Shown here: positions 34,128-43,894 of the stretch, piece by piece
Layout: each line of letters opens with the position of its first letter
How positions within the stretch are numbered: position 1 is the first letter of the stretch
NCBI RefSeq assembly: GCF_018333215.1
Contig: NZ_BORO01000001.1
Location: 1-64,000, forward strand
Source: Oceanobacillus sp. J11TS1
GTDB taxonomy: Bacteria > Bacillota > Bacilli > Bacillales > Amphibacillaceae
Direction: 5' to 3'
DNA length: 64,000 nt
The notes under the pieces: generated by a model
The model's database searches: none
Told to the model about the DNA's origin: nothing
What the model saw: the letters and a program-made list of their open reading frames with translations, nothing else
Translations under genes and position numbers: made by a program

Positions 34128-34153
34128 AAAAACGCGTGGGTACAAGCGTTTTT
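34128..34153. terminator. Bidirectional terminator
   Basis: AAAAACGC / GCGTTTTT with a 10-base loop and T-runs on both strands. It ends the YndM-like gene on the minus strand. Confidence 0.8.
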
Positions 34154-34230
34154 TGTTATGCAAGTAAGGCAACTAAGACCAAAAGATTGTAGTTGCCAAA
34201 GTTTTTAAGCTTTTCACTGCGGCTCGGGAA

Positions 34231-34686
34231 TTATTTATCATTGTCCTTTTTATTTCTACTATCTAACAGTTCCTCTTCTAACTCATCGGAAAGTTCAGTG
34301 TGGTATTGAAGGTTTCCCCTCGCTCCATTCTTCTCATCGTCAGATAAAACATGGTTTGCCACATAGCGGTGGAAAAACAATTCAAAAACACCAACTACTA
34401 TTGCCGAAATTAAAGAAGCCGTAAACACATTGTCAGCAACAGTCATTGCATCCGCAAACCAATAAATAATCGCCCAAGCCAATACAAAGTCTACAATCGT
34501 GGCTACCGTATTATTCGACCTTGGTAAAATTAACATATCACCGATGATGTAAGAAACAATTCCTAATGCGACAGATAAAAGTAAAACCTCACCGAACGTC
34601 ATCATTCCATACATTAGGCCAAGGATAACGTACAGAAGCACGAGAGATACAATAAATTTAATCAATAAAGCCTTTCCATGTTTCAT
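34231..34686 (-). CDS. YndM/DUF2512-family membrane protein
   Basis: 151 residues with four membrane helices (about 7-105) and an acidic, Lys/Glu-rich cytoplasmic tail. The pattern S-Y-I-I-G-D-M-L-I-L-P and V-D-F-x-L-A-W is characteristic of DUF2512. Common in spore-forming Bacilli; function unknown. Good GGAGGAAAG site before the ATG. Confidence 0.85.
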   Translation of the reverse strand: MKHGKALLIKFIVSLVLLYVILGLMYGMMTFGEVLLLSVALGIVSYIIGDMLILPRSNNTVATIVDFVLAWAIIYWFADAMTVADNVFTASLISAIVVGVFELFFHRYVANHVLSDDEKNGARGNLQYHTELSDELEEELLDSRNKKDNDK

Positions 34687-34894
34687 GAATCTTTCCTCCT
34701 TTTTGTTCCTATTGTTTGCTTATATAAGGATTTTATTCTTTCTTGAAATAGAACAACAGTAGAGAGGATATGTTTAAGTGAAAGGTTGCACCGATATGAC
34801 AGATGAAGATAGCATTAGGTCAGATAGATTTGTATAGTTCATTTTAGTAACAAGAAAAAGCAGATCAAACTGTAGCTTTTGATCTGCTTTTTCA

Positions 34895-37800
34895 TTAATC
34901 CTGAATAAATAACGCTACTTCATGTCCTTCCACTTTAAAGGACTTCATATCAGTCTTTTCCTTAAACTGAATCGAATCAAGAATAAGATGCTTATGCACC
35001 AGTTTATCAAATTTTATTAAGATACGCTTTAAAGCTTCCTCTGTATCCACGAATAACTGCACACGCTGTTCGACCGGCAGATTCAGCTCTTTACGATAGG
35101 TTTGAACAGCACGAACAAATTCTCTTACAAAGCCTTCCTCTTTTAACTCCTCTGTTAAGCGGGTATCTAACAACGTCATAAATGTATTCCCTTCAGCCAA
35201 TGCAAATCCGTCTGTTCCTCTTTTTTCTATAAGAACCTCTTCCGTTGTCAGTGTAATTGTTTCACCAGACTGCAGGATGAACGGATATTCCTTATTTGCA
35301 AGGAATTTTTCCTTTTCGGTAATGCCTAATGCTTCTACTTTATTTTTTAATTCACCGACAGCTTTGCCTGCCTTTGGACCAACAACAGAGAAGTTTAATT
35401 TAAAGACTAATTGTATAAGCTGATAATCCATTTGCTTAAACTGGACTTCTTTTACATTTAGCTCCTCCGCGATAATTGGAGAGTATTTTTCTAATGTCAA
35501 TAGATCAGTTGCTTCTGAAGGCATAACGATCATTTGAGCTAAGGGTTGCTTGGTTTTTATTCCAACTGTATTTCGAAGGGAACGTCCTTGCTCGATAATT
35601 TGTAATACCGCATCCATATCTTTTTCTAGTTGTGTATCAATCTGTGTTCTGTCACATTGTGGATAATCAGATAGATGCACACTGTCACCAGTCAAGTTTG
35701 AGTAAATTTCTTCTGTCACAAATGGTGCGTAAGGGGCCATGATTTGCGATAGTTTTTTTAATACCTCAAATAAGGTACTGAATGCTGCTTGTTTATCCTC
35801 CGTCATGCCCTCACTCCAGAAACGTTGCCGGGAACGTCTGACATACCAGTTGCTGAGCTCATCAATAAATAAGGAAATTACTCTTGCTCCTTTGGTGATA
35901 TCATAATTATCTAAGCTTTGAGTAACCTCTTGAATTACAGTATTCAAACGGGAAAGCACCCATCTGTCAAGCATAGTTGGATTTCCGCCTAAATCTTTTT
36001 CAGGCTGGAAGCCATCGATTTTCGCATACATCTGATAGAAAGAATAAACATTTAGAAGTGTATCCATCACTTTTGATTTTGCCTGGCTTACTGTCTTTTT
36101 AGAAAAACGTTTATTATTCCATGGTGAACTATCAGCAAGTAAAGCCCATCTGAGTGCGTCAGCGCCGAATTCATTGATTAAATCAATTGGCGATAGGGCA
36201 TTTCCTTTACTTTTAGACATTTTTTGTCCGTTTTCATCTAAGATATGCCCTAGCGAGAGCACTCGTTTGTATGGCGACTTCCCGGTAAACAAAGTGGAAA
36301 CAGCCAATAAACTATAAAACCAACCCCGGGTCTGATCAACTCCTTCAATAACAATGTCAGCTGGATATTGGCTATGGAATAATGCTTCGTTTTCAAAAGG
36401 AACATGATATTGGGCAAACGGCATGGATCCACTGTCAAACCAAACATCTATAACCTCAGTGGTTCGATGCATCGTGCCTCCACAAGAACAAGCAAAATGA
36501 ATTTTATCGACATAAGGCTTATGCAATTCAATATTCTCAGGGATTGGATTGATAGAAAGCTCTTTTAGTTCTTTGATGGAACTAGGAGCTTTCTGTGCCC
36601 CACAGTCTTCACAAACCCATACATTGAGCGGTGTTCCCCAATAACGGTTACGCCCGATATTCCAATCGACCATATTATCTAAGAAATTGCCAAATCTGCC
36701 TTCTTTCATATGTGCCGGGAACCACTCAACACCTTGATTATTTTCCACCATTTTTTCTTTTACTGCCGTTGTCTTAATGAACCAACCTTCCATTGCGTAA
36801 TAGAGAAGGGGAGAGTCACAGCGCCAGCAATGTGGGTAGCTGTGCTCGTATTTTTCTTTATCAAATAAAAGGCCATTTTTAGCAAGCATTTTGATAATCT
36901 CGACATCACAATCTTTCACAAATTTTCCTGCGAGCGGCTTAATAACATCCTTGTAGCGTCCCTTGGTATCCACGACATTGATAAAATCAAGCTGATTCTC
37001 CTGGATGGTTTTATAATCATCTTCTCCATGTGCTGGTGCTAAATGGACAATTCCTGTTCCGCTTGTTTCGGTAACGAAATCTGCCCCGAGCACTTTATGA
37101 CCATTGGAAACCGTAACGTAATCAAATGGCGGCGTATAGGAAAGGCCAATTAAATCCTGCCCTTTAATAACTTCGAGAACTTCATAATTTTTCTTAATCA
37201 CATTTTGAACCAAGGATTTTGCTACCACGTATATTTCATTTTCCATTTGTACACGGACATAATCCATTTCTGGGTTCACTGCAAGAGCTACATTGGCTGG
37301 AAGCGTCCAAGGCGTTGTTGTCCAGCCCAGCAAATATTCATTATCTTTACCTTTAATTTGAAACTTAGCTGTAGCGGATAAATCGGTGACATCTTTATAT
37401 CCTTGAGCCACTTCATGGGAGCTTAAAGATGTCTCGCAATGCGGGCAATAAGGGACCACACGATGCCCTTGATATAAATAACCTTTTTTATGAATGTCAG
37501 AAAGAATGTGCCATACTGATTCTATATAGTCATTATTTAAAGTAATGTAAGGGTGATCCATATCTACCCAGTATCCGAGCGCATTCGTGAATTGTTTCCA
37601 TTCATTTTCATAGGTAAAAACACTTTTTTTACATTGGGCGATAAAGTTCTCAACACCATATTCCTCAATTTGTTCCTTGCCGCGGATGTTTAATTGCTTT
37701 TCAACCTCCAGTTCAACAGGCAAGCCATGGGTATCCCAGCCTGCTTTTCGTAACACCTGATATCCGGACATTGTTTTATATCTAGCTACGAAATCCTTTA

Positions 37801-37972
37801 TGGTTCTTCCGAGCGCATGACCGGCATGTGGCAAGCCGTTGGCAGTAGGGGGACCTTCGTAAAAAACAAACGTCTCTCTTCCTTCTCGGTTGGTAATAGA
37901 GCGTTGAAAGGTACGATCTTTTTCCCACCTTTCCCGAATTCTTAATTCACGTTCTGCACTAGTTTCTTTCAA
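34895..37972 (-). CDS. ileS: Isoleucyl-tRNA synthetase, type 2
   Basis: 1025-1028 residues, about 100 longer than the usual B. subtilis-type IleRS (921) and matching the IleS2 class. HIGH-type motif P-H-A-G-H-A-L, editing-domain motif [18 protein letters not shown], and the long C-terminal domain. IleS2 enzymes are generally much less sensitive to mupirocin, and many Bacilli carry one next to a housekeeping IleS1. The GAGGTG site favours TTG 37972; an in-frame GTG at 37981 lies in that site. A T-box-like leader and two terminators precede it. Confidence 0.93.
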   Translation of the reverse strand: MKETSAERELRIRERWEKDRTFQRSITNREGRETFVFYEGPPTANGLPHAGHALGRTIKDFVARYKTMSGYQVLRKAGWDTHGLPVELEVEKQLNIRGKEQIEEYGVENFIAQCKKSVFTYENEWKQFTNALGYWVDMDHPYITLNNDYIESVWHILSDIHKKGYLYQGHRVVPYCPHCETSLSSHEVAQGYKDVTDLSATAKFQIKGKDNEYLLGWTTTPWTLPANVALAVNPEMDYVRVQMENEIYVVAKSLVQNVIKKNYEVLEVIKGQDLIGLSYTPPFDYVTVSNGHKVLGADFVTETSGTGIVHLAPAHGEDDYKTIQENQLDFINVVDTKGRYKDVIKPLAGKFVKDCDVEIIKMLAKNGLLFDKEKYEHSYPHCWRCDSPLLYYAMEGWFIKTTAVKEKMVENNQGVEWFPAHMKEGRFGNFLDNMVDWNIGRNRYWGTPLNVWVCEDCGAQKAPSSIKELKELSINPIPENIELHKPYVDKIHFACSCGGTMHRTTEVIDVWFDSGSMPFAQYHVPFENEALFHSQYPADIVIEGVDQTRGWFYSLLAVSTLFTGKSPYKRVLSLGHILDENGQKMSKSKGNALSPIDLINEFGADALRWALLADSSPWNNKRFSKKTVSQAKSKVMDTLLNVYSFYQMYAKIDGFQPEKDLGGNPTMLDRWVLSRLNTVIQEVTQSLDNYDITKGARVISLFIDELSNWYVRRSRQRFWSEGMTEDKQAAFSTLFEVLKKLSQIMAPYAPFVTEEIYSNLTGDSVHLSDYPQCDRTQIDTQLEKDMDAVLQIIEQGRSLRNTVGIKTKQPLAQMIVMPSEATDLLTLEKYSPIIAEELNVKEVQFKQMDYQLIQLVFKLNFSVVGPKAGKAVGELKNKVEALGITEKEKFLANKEYPFILQSGETITLTTEEVLIEKRGTDGFALAEGNTFMTLLDTRLTEELKEEGFVREFVRAVQTYRKELNLPVEQRVQLFVDTEEALKRILIKFDKLVHKHLILDSIQFKEKTDMKSFKVEGHEVALFIQD

Positions 37973-37992
37973 TTTTTTCACCTCAATTTAAT

Positions 37993-38028
37993 TAAAAAAT
38001 CCCGATTCTGCGTAGAGAGAATCGGGAT
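37993..38028 (-). terminator. Second terminator just before ileS
   Basis: On the minus strand ATCCCGATTCT-(8)-AGAATCGGGAT then TTTTTT, ending a few bases before the ileS ribosome site. A textbook intrinsic terminator that would block ileS transcription unless bypassed. Confidence 0.9.
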
Positions 38029-38045
38029 GTGTTCATTCTTTAATA

Positions 38046-38265
38046 AAAATAAAAAAAGCCTCATAGGTAGTGGCTTTGAATGGATTTCACTACGTACTAT
38101 CATACGCGTTCTGGATATCGGTTGAATGCCGTCAAAGTTTATGCTTTCCGATTTTTCAACTTTGCTTCTCAGGGAGGATTTTCATTAGCTCTCTTAACGT
38201 TGACTTTCAGCACAAGGTCAACTCTCTGTAGATAAGAAAAAGATAACTACTCTTTCCCGTCATCG
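38046..38265 (-). promoter_or_regulatory. T-box-type leader of ileS
   Basis: The minus strand shows the Stem I hallmarks GACGGGAAAGAGTA, then CAGAGAG, GTGCTGAAAG and a later ATGAAAATCCTCCCTGAGA, in the right order. A leader of about 220 nt ends in terminator AAAGCC / GGCTTT plus T7 (38046-38077). GTAGTG / CACTAC could form an alternative structure that overlaps this terminator. The canonical T-box TGGNACCGCG is not found; the nearest match is CAGAACGCG, which lacks the UGGN that pairs with the tRNA 3' end. Confidence 0.75.
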
Positions 38266-38406
38266 AATTAGATATTAAATTAAAGATAATGGTAAAGGAT
38301 TGAAAATGAAAAGTCAACTTGTTTTACTTATCATCCTCTAGTCATTGGGTTTTCAAATGATCAGCCGCCTGTATAATAGAAAATAGTAGGGAAGGAGGCA
38401 GCTGAT

Positions 38407-39339
38407 ATGGACATTCAAAAAATCGTTATTGTCAGCCCGATGATAAAGGAACTCAAAGCGTACATAGAACATTATAAGCTTGATCAGGAAATCCGTTACT
38501 TAACAGAAGACAGTTTAGCGGAGAAAGACTTGGACTGGGCAGATGCTTTTTGTGGTTTTCAAATTAAGAAAAATACAAACTACAGCAAAGTAAAGTGGGT
38601 TCACTCTTTAGGAGCTGGGGTGGACGGATTTCTGTATGATCAGGATTGGGATGACAATGTATTGTTAACAAGGACAGTCTGTTCATTTGGACAGCGTATT
38701 GGGGAATATTGTTTGAGTTACCTTTTAAGAGATACGCAAGCTCATCAGGAATTTGCCAAACAGCAGAAGAAAAAATCCTGGAATGAGATTCCCCCTGCAT
38801 TATTAAGAGGCAAAAAAGTTGTCATTTATGGAACTGGTGAAATTGGCAGAAAGGTAGCAGAAATGCTGTCTGTTTTTGGAATGAAGGTGTATGGCATTTC
38901 TCTAAGTGGAAAACACAAGCCAGATTTCGAGCAGGTTATGGCTATAGATGCACATTTTTCGGTGATAAAGGAAGCGGATTATGTGATAAATACATTGCCG
39001 TTAACAGATAAAACTGCAGATTTCTTTGATAAAACCTTTTTTGAGCAAGCTAGAAATATTGGATTTATCAATGTAGGCAGGGGAAGGTCTGTGGTTGACG
39101 AAGCTTTGTTAGAAGCGATAGATAAGGAGCATGTACGATTTGCGGTGTTAGATGTTTTTCGTGATGAGCCGTTACCGGAAGCACATCCTTTTTGGGAGCA
39201 TCCTAACATCGCAATAACGCCGCATATATCCGCTGTAACAACAGCGAAGGAAGCAGTGGATTGTTTTGTTGATACGTTAAAACGGCTGGAGACAGGGAAG
39301 TCATTAGAAAATAAAGTAGATGTTCAAAAAGGGTATTGA
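38407..39339 (+). CDS. D-2-hydroxyacid dehydrogenase family protein
   Basis: 310 residues, NAD(P)-dependent 2-hydroxyacid dehydrogenase. Rossmann motif G-T-G-E-I-G-R-K (about 141-148), catalytic Arg in N-V-G-R-G-R-S, Glu in F-R-D-E-P-L-P and His in T-P-H-I-S-A. The short N-terminal domain and G-A-G-V-D-G resemble the GhrA-like/phosphoglycerate dehydrogenase-like subgroup. Substrate (glyoxylate, hydroxypyruvate or other) is not evident. GGAAGGAGGCAGCTG site, single gene. Confidence 0.9.
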   Translation: MDIQKIVIVSPMIKELKAYIEHYKLDQEIRYLTEDSLAEKDLDWADAFCGFQIKKNTNYSKVKWVHSLGAGVDGFLYDQDWDDNVLLTRTVCSFGQRIGEYCLSYLLRDTQAHQEFAKQQKKKSWNEIPPALLRGKKVVIYGTGEIGRKVAEMLSVFGMKVYGISLSGKHKPDFEQVMAIDAHFSVIKEADYVINTLPLTDKTADFFDKTFFEQARNIGFINVGRGRSVVDEALLEAIDKEHVRFAVLDVFRDEPLPEAHPFWEHPNIAITPHISAVTTAKEAVDCFVDTLKRLETGKSLENKVDVQKGY

Positions 39340-39532
39340 AGATTGTTATAAATGCAAGTTTGTGACATGAAATAAGAGATGGGAGGAGGTAGCTTTTCTG
39401 CAAAATCAATTATCTCTCCGGTTTTGTAAATAAATCCAATCATAATCATGTTTAACCATACAAATTAAGGGAACTAATATAAAGAAAGTAAATTTTAGAT
39501 TTTTATTGAGGCGATTCAAGGAGGAAGCTAAA

Positions 39533-40275
39533 ATGCGAGTGAAAGATAAAGTTACACTGATTACAGGAGCTGGTACAGGAATTGGAAAAGAGACAGCTCA
39601 TTTATTTGCGAAAGAAGGCGCGAAGCTTATTTTGACAGATGTGAATGTAGACGGTGTAAAAGAAACAGAAAATGAAGTGAAAGAGCTTGGAGCAGAAGCC
39701 ATGACGTGAGCAAGGAAGAAGATTGGCAAGAAGTTGTTAAAAAAGCAGTTGATCAGTTTGGAACGATTGACGTATTATTCAACAATGCCGGAATTTATAT
39801 TATTAAGCCTGTCACTGAAATTGAATTAGATACTTGGAATAAACTAATGAATATCAATGTGACAGGTACCTTCTTAGGTATGAAACACGTACTTCCAGTC
39901 ATGCAAAAACAGAAAAGCGGCTCGATTATAAATGCTTCTTCTGTAGCGGGGCTTGGCGGAGCACCTGGACATGCATTGTATGGTGCAAGCAAAGGAGCTG
40001 TTCGCATTATGAGTAAAGACGTTGCCATGGAAGTTGCGAAAGACCAAATCCGTGTCAATTCCATTCACCCAGGTTATATCGATACACAAATGGCTGATTA
40101 TGGAGCGGAGCAACAAGGTTCTACTGCGGAAGAAGTCGGTAAGCAATATCCGCTTGGTCGTTTAGGAAAACGGGCTGAGGTAGCTAAAACCGTGTTGTTC
40201 TTAGCGTCTGATGATTCATCCTTCACAACGGGAGCAGAATTCCCGATTGATGGCGGGGCAACTAGTTCGCTATAA
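39533..40275 (+). pseudogene. Short-chain dehydrogenase with a small deletion/frameshift
   Basis: ATG 39533 follows AAGGAGGAAG. The first frame gives T-G-A-G-T-G-I-G-K-E and runs to E-A-M-T-stop (39709). A second frame picks up with H-D-V-S-K-E-E (about 39700), then N-N-A-G-I-Y, N-A-S-S-V-A-G and Y-G-A-S-K, completing the SDR. Relatives read E-A-x4-H-D-V-S, so a deletion of about ten bases removed a few residues and the frame. Catalytic Ser, Tyr and Lys are otherwise intact. A relic of a homologous copy is at 5889. Confidence 0.85.
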
Positions 40276-40285
40276 ATAATTACAG

Positions 40286-40328
40286 AAGGCATTTCAACGG
40301 GTATTGCTTGGTTGATATGCCTTTTTTT
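40286..40328 (+). terminator. Intrinsic terminator
   Basis: AAGGCAT-x2-CAAC pairs with GTTG-x2-ATGCCTT, then T-run. Ends the SDR transcript. Confidence 0.85.
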
Positions 40329-40389
40329 ATAAAATATCTATTTTTAGAAAGACGGTAATTATGGCTAGTTATTCCTGCTATGTAAAATT

Positions 40390-40409
40390 AAGAAGGTATT
40401 CACCCTCTT
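40390..40409 (-). terminator. Hairpin overlapping the stop codon
   Basis: AAGAGGGT-(4)-ACCTTCTT on the minus strand, then AATTTTAC. Probable terminator of the 40987-40400 pair. Confidence 0.5.
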
Positions 40410-40687
40410 AATAGTTTGTGGTTTAATTTTACATATGATAAGTCGTTAGAATCTTCAACCCAATGACCCTTACCATGTTGAATTAAATCCTCAAGTTGTT
40501 TGACAGATCTCTTAAATTCATCATTAGTAATTTGTTTTGTGGATAGAAGTGTGCAAAGCATAGCGTAGGCTATAGGGGTGGTATCGACTATTACCTTTAC
40601 ATCTACATCTGAATTACCGCTATGGCTAACTTGAGATGCAGACTCAATAGAATCAGCAAGAGATATATTTCTAATTTTTTTCTTCAA
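40400..40687 (-). CDS. Small protein, possibly spore-coat related
   Basis: 95 residues from TTG 40687 (site AAGGGCGG); the ATG at 40738 belongs to a hairpin arm. A segment I-S-L-A-D-S-I-E-S-A-S and S-G-N-S-D-V-D-V-K-V-I-V-D-T-T precedes a short hydrophobic stretch, loosely recalling the CotX/CotV coat domain (D-V-x-V-x-T-T-D). The repeat-like S-N-S-G-N-S-x-V-D-V-D is shared with the upstream gene. The family call is tentative. Confidence 0.5.
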   Translation of the reverse strand: MKKKIRNISLADSIESASQVSHSGNSDVDVKVIVDTTPIAYAMLCTLLSTKQITNDEFKRSVKQLEDLIQHGKGHWVEDSNDLSYVKLNHKLLRG

Positions 40688-40708
40688 AACATCACCGCCC
40701 TTGATTAC

Positions 40709-40738
40709 ATGCTGAGGAATTAAAAAATCCCTCAGCAT
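40709..40738 (-). other. Intercistronic hairpin
   Basis: ATGCTGAGG-(12)-CCTCAGCAT, a perfect 9-bp stem between the two Asp/Asn-rich genes. Without an adjoining T-run it may act as an mRNA stabiliser or a translational/attenuation element rather than a full terminator. Confidence 0.7.
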
Positions 40739-40744
40739 AAAGTC

Positions 40745-40987
40745 TTAATATTTCTTTTTTCTATCATCAGAATCAACGTCTACATAAGAATTGCCACTGT
40801 TACTAATTTTAGCGATAGCAAAATTTCGGTTTTTATTTCTAAGATCGTTGTCATTATCATTATCGTTATCGTTGTCTACATAAATATCGCTATCAAAATC
40901 GACATCCGCATCGGCCTTAGATCTAGAAACACTCAAACTTTGGTTTCCATTCTCGTCAAACTCTTTTGAATTATACTTTTTCCACAT
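40745..40987 (-). CDS. Asp/Asn-rich low-complexity protein
   Basis: 80 residues, highly polar. A tandem D-N-D-N-D-N run is encoded by (CATTAT/CGTTAT)n hexanucleotide repeats, followed by K-I-S-N-S-G-N-S-Y-V-D-V-D-S-D, a motif shared with the next gene. Ribosome site AAAGGAGG before the ATG is strong. The composition suits a spore coat or surface protein (inference); no family recognised. First gene of a two-gene unit with a hairpin between. Confidence 0.6.
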   Translation of the reverse strand: MWKKYNSKEFDENGNQSLSVSRSKADADVDFDSDIYVDNDNDNDNDNDLRNKNRNFAIAKISNSGNSYVDVDSDDRKKKY

Positions 40988-41174
40988 TTCAAATTCCTCC
41001 TTTAAAGTAAGTTCTAGATATATATATTCAAAAAGGAAAATGATGGATTGGCAGTTGTCTTGAAGAAAGAGTTGATTTATTAATATTATTCTAAGACCTT
41101 AGGTGAAGTGTTGATATAACAAGCGTTATCGGATTTATAGAGGATATGTTTAATTGGATTAGACGCAATCTGAA

Positions 41175-41549
41175 ATGACAAGTTATGAACCGAAATGGAC
41201 GAAAAAAATAGTAATATTAGAAGCTGCAACAGAATTATTTGAAGAAAAAGGCTATGCTGATTTGCCATTGTTGCGATACTGATTCAGGAAATTGCCTTTC
41301 ATCCGAAGTAATAGACAATTTATTGAAGCTGTTGGAAAGGGGTTTTTGCGAGGTTGGGATTGTTCGTTTTTATCAGGAAAAAGGGCAACTGGTTGATATG
41401 GAACCAGATGTGATTATTCGAACCATTGCTTCATTTTTTCTTGTGTTGGTGCGGGGTATGAATTGCTTCCGGAGACAAATTGGGATGAGGAAGTGGAGAC
41501 AGAAAGAATTATTCAAATCTTGATAAACGAGAGAATTCAGAAACAATAG
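41175..41549 (+). pseudogene. Broken TetR-family regulator
   Basis: The N-terminal part reads I-L-E-A-A-T-E-L-F-E-E-K-G-Y-A-D, then a stop. In a second frame V-R-F-Y-Q-E-K-G-Q-L and M-E-P-D-V-I-I-R-T-I-A-S-F-F continue the C-terminal domain, and a third frame ends G-Y-E-L-L-P-E-T-N-W-D-E-E-V-E-T-E-R-I-I. Much of the middle is deleted. At least two frameshifts: a dead TetR gene. Confidence 0.85.
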
Positions 41550-41582
41550 AACCGGATATTTGATCTTATTCTTGTTTACCCT

Positions 41583-41616
41583 AAAACCCCGCGCCTTACA
41601 AGGAACGGGGAAGTTT
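41583..41616 (+). terminator. Weak hairpin after the TetR relic
   Basis: CCCCG-(14)-CGGGG with flanking AAAC / GTTT, then ATTCTTTTTC. Possible bidirectional terminator with the DUF418 gene. Confidence 0.4.
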
Positions 41617-41650
41617 ATTCTTTTTCATTTACACTATTAGAGCTATTCGT

Positions 41651-42826
41651 TTAAGATGCTGTTTTCATCGGCTTCGTCTGTTTAGATTTACCACTCCAAG
41701 ACAAGTAGGTTCCCACACGCAAAGCCTTTTCAAAAGGTCCCATTTTAAAGTATTTTAAATAGAGATTACTTAACAGTACCTGCATACTGAAGATAAAAAT
41801 GGCTAGTAATATGCCGTTAAATACACCGATATTAGCAAAGCCACCTAATCCGTACCCATAAAAAATGCTTGTGCAGATAATGCTTTGGCATAAATAATTT
41901 GTCATCGATAGACGGCCATATTGTTCAAAATAGCTGAGCAGTTTGCCTGTTTCCTTTGTATAGAATAGTGCAAAGGTGAAAATATAGCCAATTGCTAAGA
42001 TGGTACCGCCTGCCATATAAGCAGCTTCTGTCCAAGCTGGTGTATCAATAATATATGGGCTACTTTTTAATAGGAGCCCAATAGACACAAAAAGAAAAGA
42101 AGTGCGTAAATATACTTTTTTCATTAAAGTTGGTGTTGTGAACCAATTACTCTTTGCTGCGAACATGCCAAATAAAAACATTGGAGCAGTTACAATAGGC
42201 GTTAATAATAATACAATAATACTGAACGACTTAGGCAAATCAAATGGGATTGGCTCATTATTACGAAAATCAAATATGGCCATGTAATCACCTGTAGAAT
42301 AGATGGTTGTTTCTTTTTGAATATAGGACTCCATAGTTTCTGCTTCTTCTACAGTTTGGTCCATTTCTCCAAATCCGAATAATGTGCCTCCAATAAATAA
42401 TAGGATAGCCCAAATCAGTACCGTTTTCTTTTTACGGTTGATAAAGAATAATAAGAAAAATCCTGTTAGTCCATAGGCCAGTAAGACATCCCCCTCCCAG
42501 ACAAACATACTATGCAAGAATCCAAAAAGCATTAACAGTAAAAATCGTCTTATCAAATGCCTTCCTGCCTTTTTTCCTTTTCGTGCAATACTTTCTTTCA
42601 TCTTCATAAGGGAATAACCGAATAAAAACATAAAAATCGGATAAAAGCTTCCTTCAACAAAAATCTTCGTCCAAATGTATGCGATTTGATCTTCCATTGA
42701 TAGAGCAAAGGTTTCAATATTGTCTTTACCAAAAATGCCATATTGAAAAATCAGCATATTTGCGATTAGAATTCCCAATAGACAAAAACCTCTTAATCCA
42801 TCAATCATTTTAACTCTCTGATTCAT
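41651..42826 (-). CDS. DUF418-family membrane protein
   Basis: 391 residues, about 9-10 membrane helices. The N-terminal G-L-R-G-F-C-L-L-G-I-L-x-A-N and C-terminal Y-G-R-L-S-M-T-N-Y-L-C-Q-S define DUF418 (B. subtilis YxaH/YrkO type). The fold resembles acyltransferase-3 enzymes, suggesting acyl transfer across the membrane (inference). The ATG start has the weak site AGGGAAGA. Confidence 0.88.
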   Translation of the reverse strand: MNQRVKMIDGLRGFCLLGILIANMLIFQYGIFGKDNIETFALSMEDQIAYIWTKIFVEGSFYPIFMFLFGYSLMKMKESIARKGKKAGRHLIRRFLLLMLFGFLHSMFVWEGDVLLAYGLTGFFLLFFINRKKKTVLIWAILLFIGGTLFGFGEMDQTVEEAETMESYIQKETTIYSTGDYMAIFDFRNNEPIPFDLPKSFSIIVLLLTPIVTAPMFLFGMFAAKSNWFTTPTLMKKVYLRTSFLFVSIGLLLKSSPYIIDTPAWTEAAYMAGGTILAIGYIFTFALFYTKETGKLLSYFEQYGRLSMTNYLCQSIICTSIFYGYGLGGFANIGVFNGILLAIFIFSMQVLLSNLYLKYFKMGPFEKALRVGTYLSWSGKSKQTKPMKTAS

Positions 42827-42982
42827 GAAAATCTTCCCTCTTTCCTTCGATGTTATTAATTAACCATAAGCTGAATTATAAATAAAAATTTTACCATAAC
42901 TTTTCAATGGTTGGTAATTTTTCTAAGAATGTTTGAAGTAGATTACAAGAGTGAAACTTACCCATAGGTTATGCATACTTCC

Positions 42983-43894
42983 TCACTTTAAATTCAGAAA
43001 AATTTCCTCCAGTGAGGCTTCTTCTACTTCCAGTCGAAAGACATCAATATCTTGTCGCACAAAATACTTGTTTACTTGCGGGATAAGCTTCTTTGTCTGG
43101 ACGGTAAATTCCGAAGTAGTATCCCCGATTTGAATTTTCTCAGCAAGTCCTTTAAAAGAATTCTGTAATTCCGATTGCTCTTGTTCATAAAGGGGACGGT
43201 GATGGATATGAATAACAATATCCTGCTGATGCTGTTCCTGCAGCTGTTTCATCGTTCCCTGTGTTTGTATGCCTCCTTTGTTCATAATTGCAATTTCATC
43301 ACATAATTTCTCCACTTCATTTAAGTTATGAGATGTTAAGAAGATTGTCGTTCCTTGCGCAGCAATTTGCTTGATTAATGCATGGATATTTAAGACGGCA
43401 TTGGCATCCACGCCGGATGTTGGCTCGTCAAGAAAGAGCAGCTTGGGCTGATGGATGATACTTTGAGCAATTCCCAGTTTCTTTTTCATGCCAAACGAAT
43501 ACTTTTTGACTTTTATATATTCTGCACCTTCCAATCCGACTTGTTTTAGGATATGTAAGATGTCCTGCTTAGAAAGTGATTGCTTTAATAACTTCTGAAA
43601 GTAGTTTAGATGACTGAACGCTGTTAAATCATCATAAAATGTGGAGTAATCCGGCAATACACCAATCTCTTTCTGGATGGAATCCAGCCTTTTTTGAGGA
43701 TGTCCTAATATTTCATATGAACCGGAACTGGGTTGGATAAGTCCGGTTACCATATTGATAAAGGTTGATTTGCCCGCTCCGTTTTTTCCTAGGAAACCAA
43801 AAATCGTTCCTTGGGGAATACATAGATCAATAGAATCTACCACAGTTTTCTTTCCATATTTTTTGGTTAATTGATGTGTCTGCAGAGCTTCCAT
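42983..43894 (-). CDS. ABC transporter ATP-binding protein
   Basis: 303 residues. Walker A G-K-N-G-A-G-K-S-T, signature Y-S-F-G-M-K-K, Walker B L-L-F-L-D-E-P-T-S-G, switch His in T-S-H-N. The C-terminal extension is typical of ABC-2 exporters. Its start overlaps the permease stop (TAATG). It is the third gene of an operon DUF4064 - permease - ATPase, divergent from a two-component system. Confidence 0.92.
   Translation of the reverse strand: MEALQTHQLTKKYGKKTVVDSIDLCIPQGTIFGFLGKNGAGKSTFINMVTGLIQPSSGSYEILGHPQKRLDSIQKEIGVLPDYSTFYDDLTAFSHLNYFQKLLKQSLSKQDILHILKQVGLEGAEYIKVKKYSFGMKKKLGIAQSIIHQPKLLFLDEPTSGVDANAVLNIHALIKQIAAQGTTIFLTSHNLNEVEKLCDEIAIMNKGGIQTQGTMKQLQEQHQQDIVIHIHHRPLYEQEQSELQNSFKGLAEKIQIGDTTSEFTVQTKKLIPQVNKYFVRQDIDVFRLEVEEASLEEIFLNLK

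Noticed and set aside
40688-40738. Upstream ATG for the 40400 gene
   Set aside because: The ATG is part of a perfect hairpin arm; TTG 40687 has the ribosome site.
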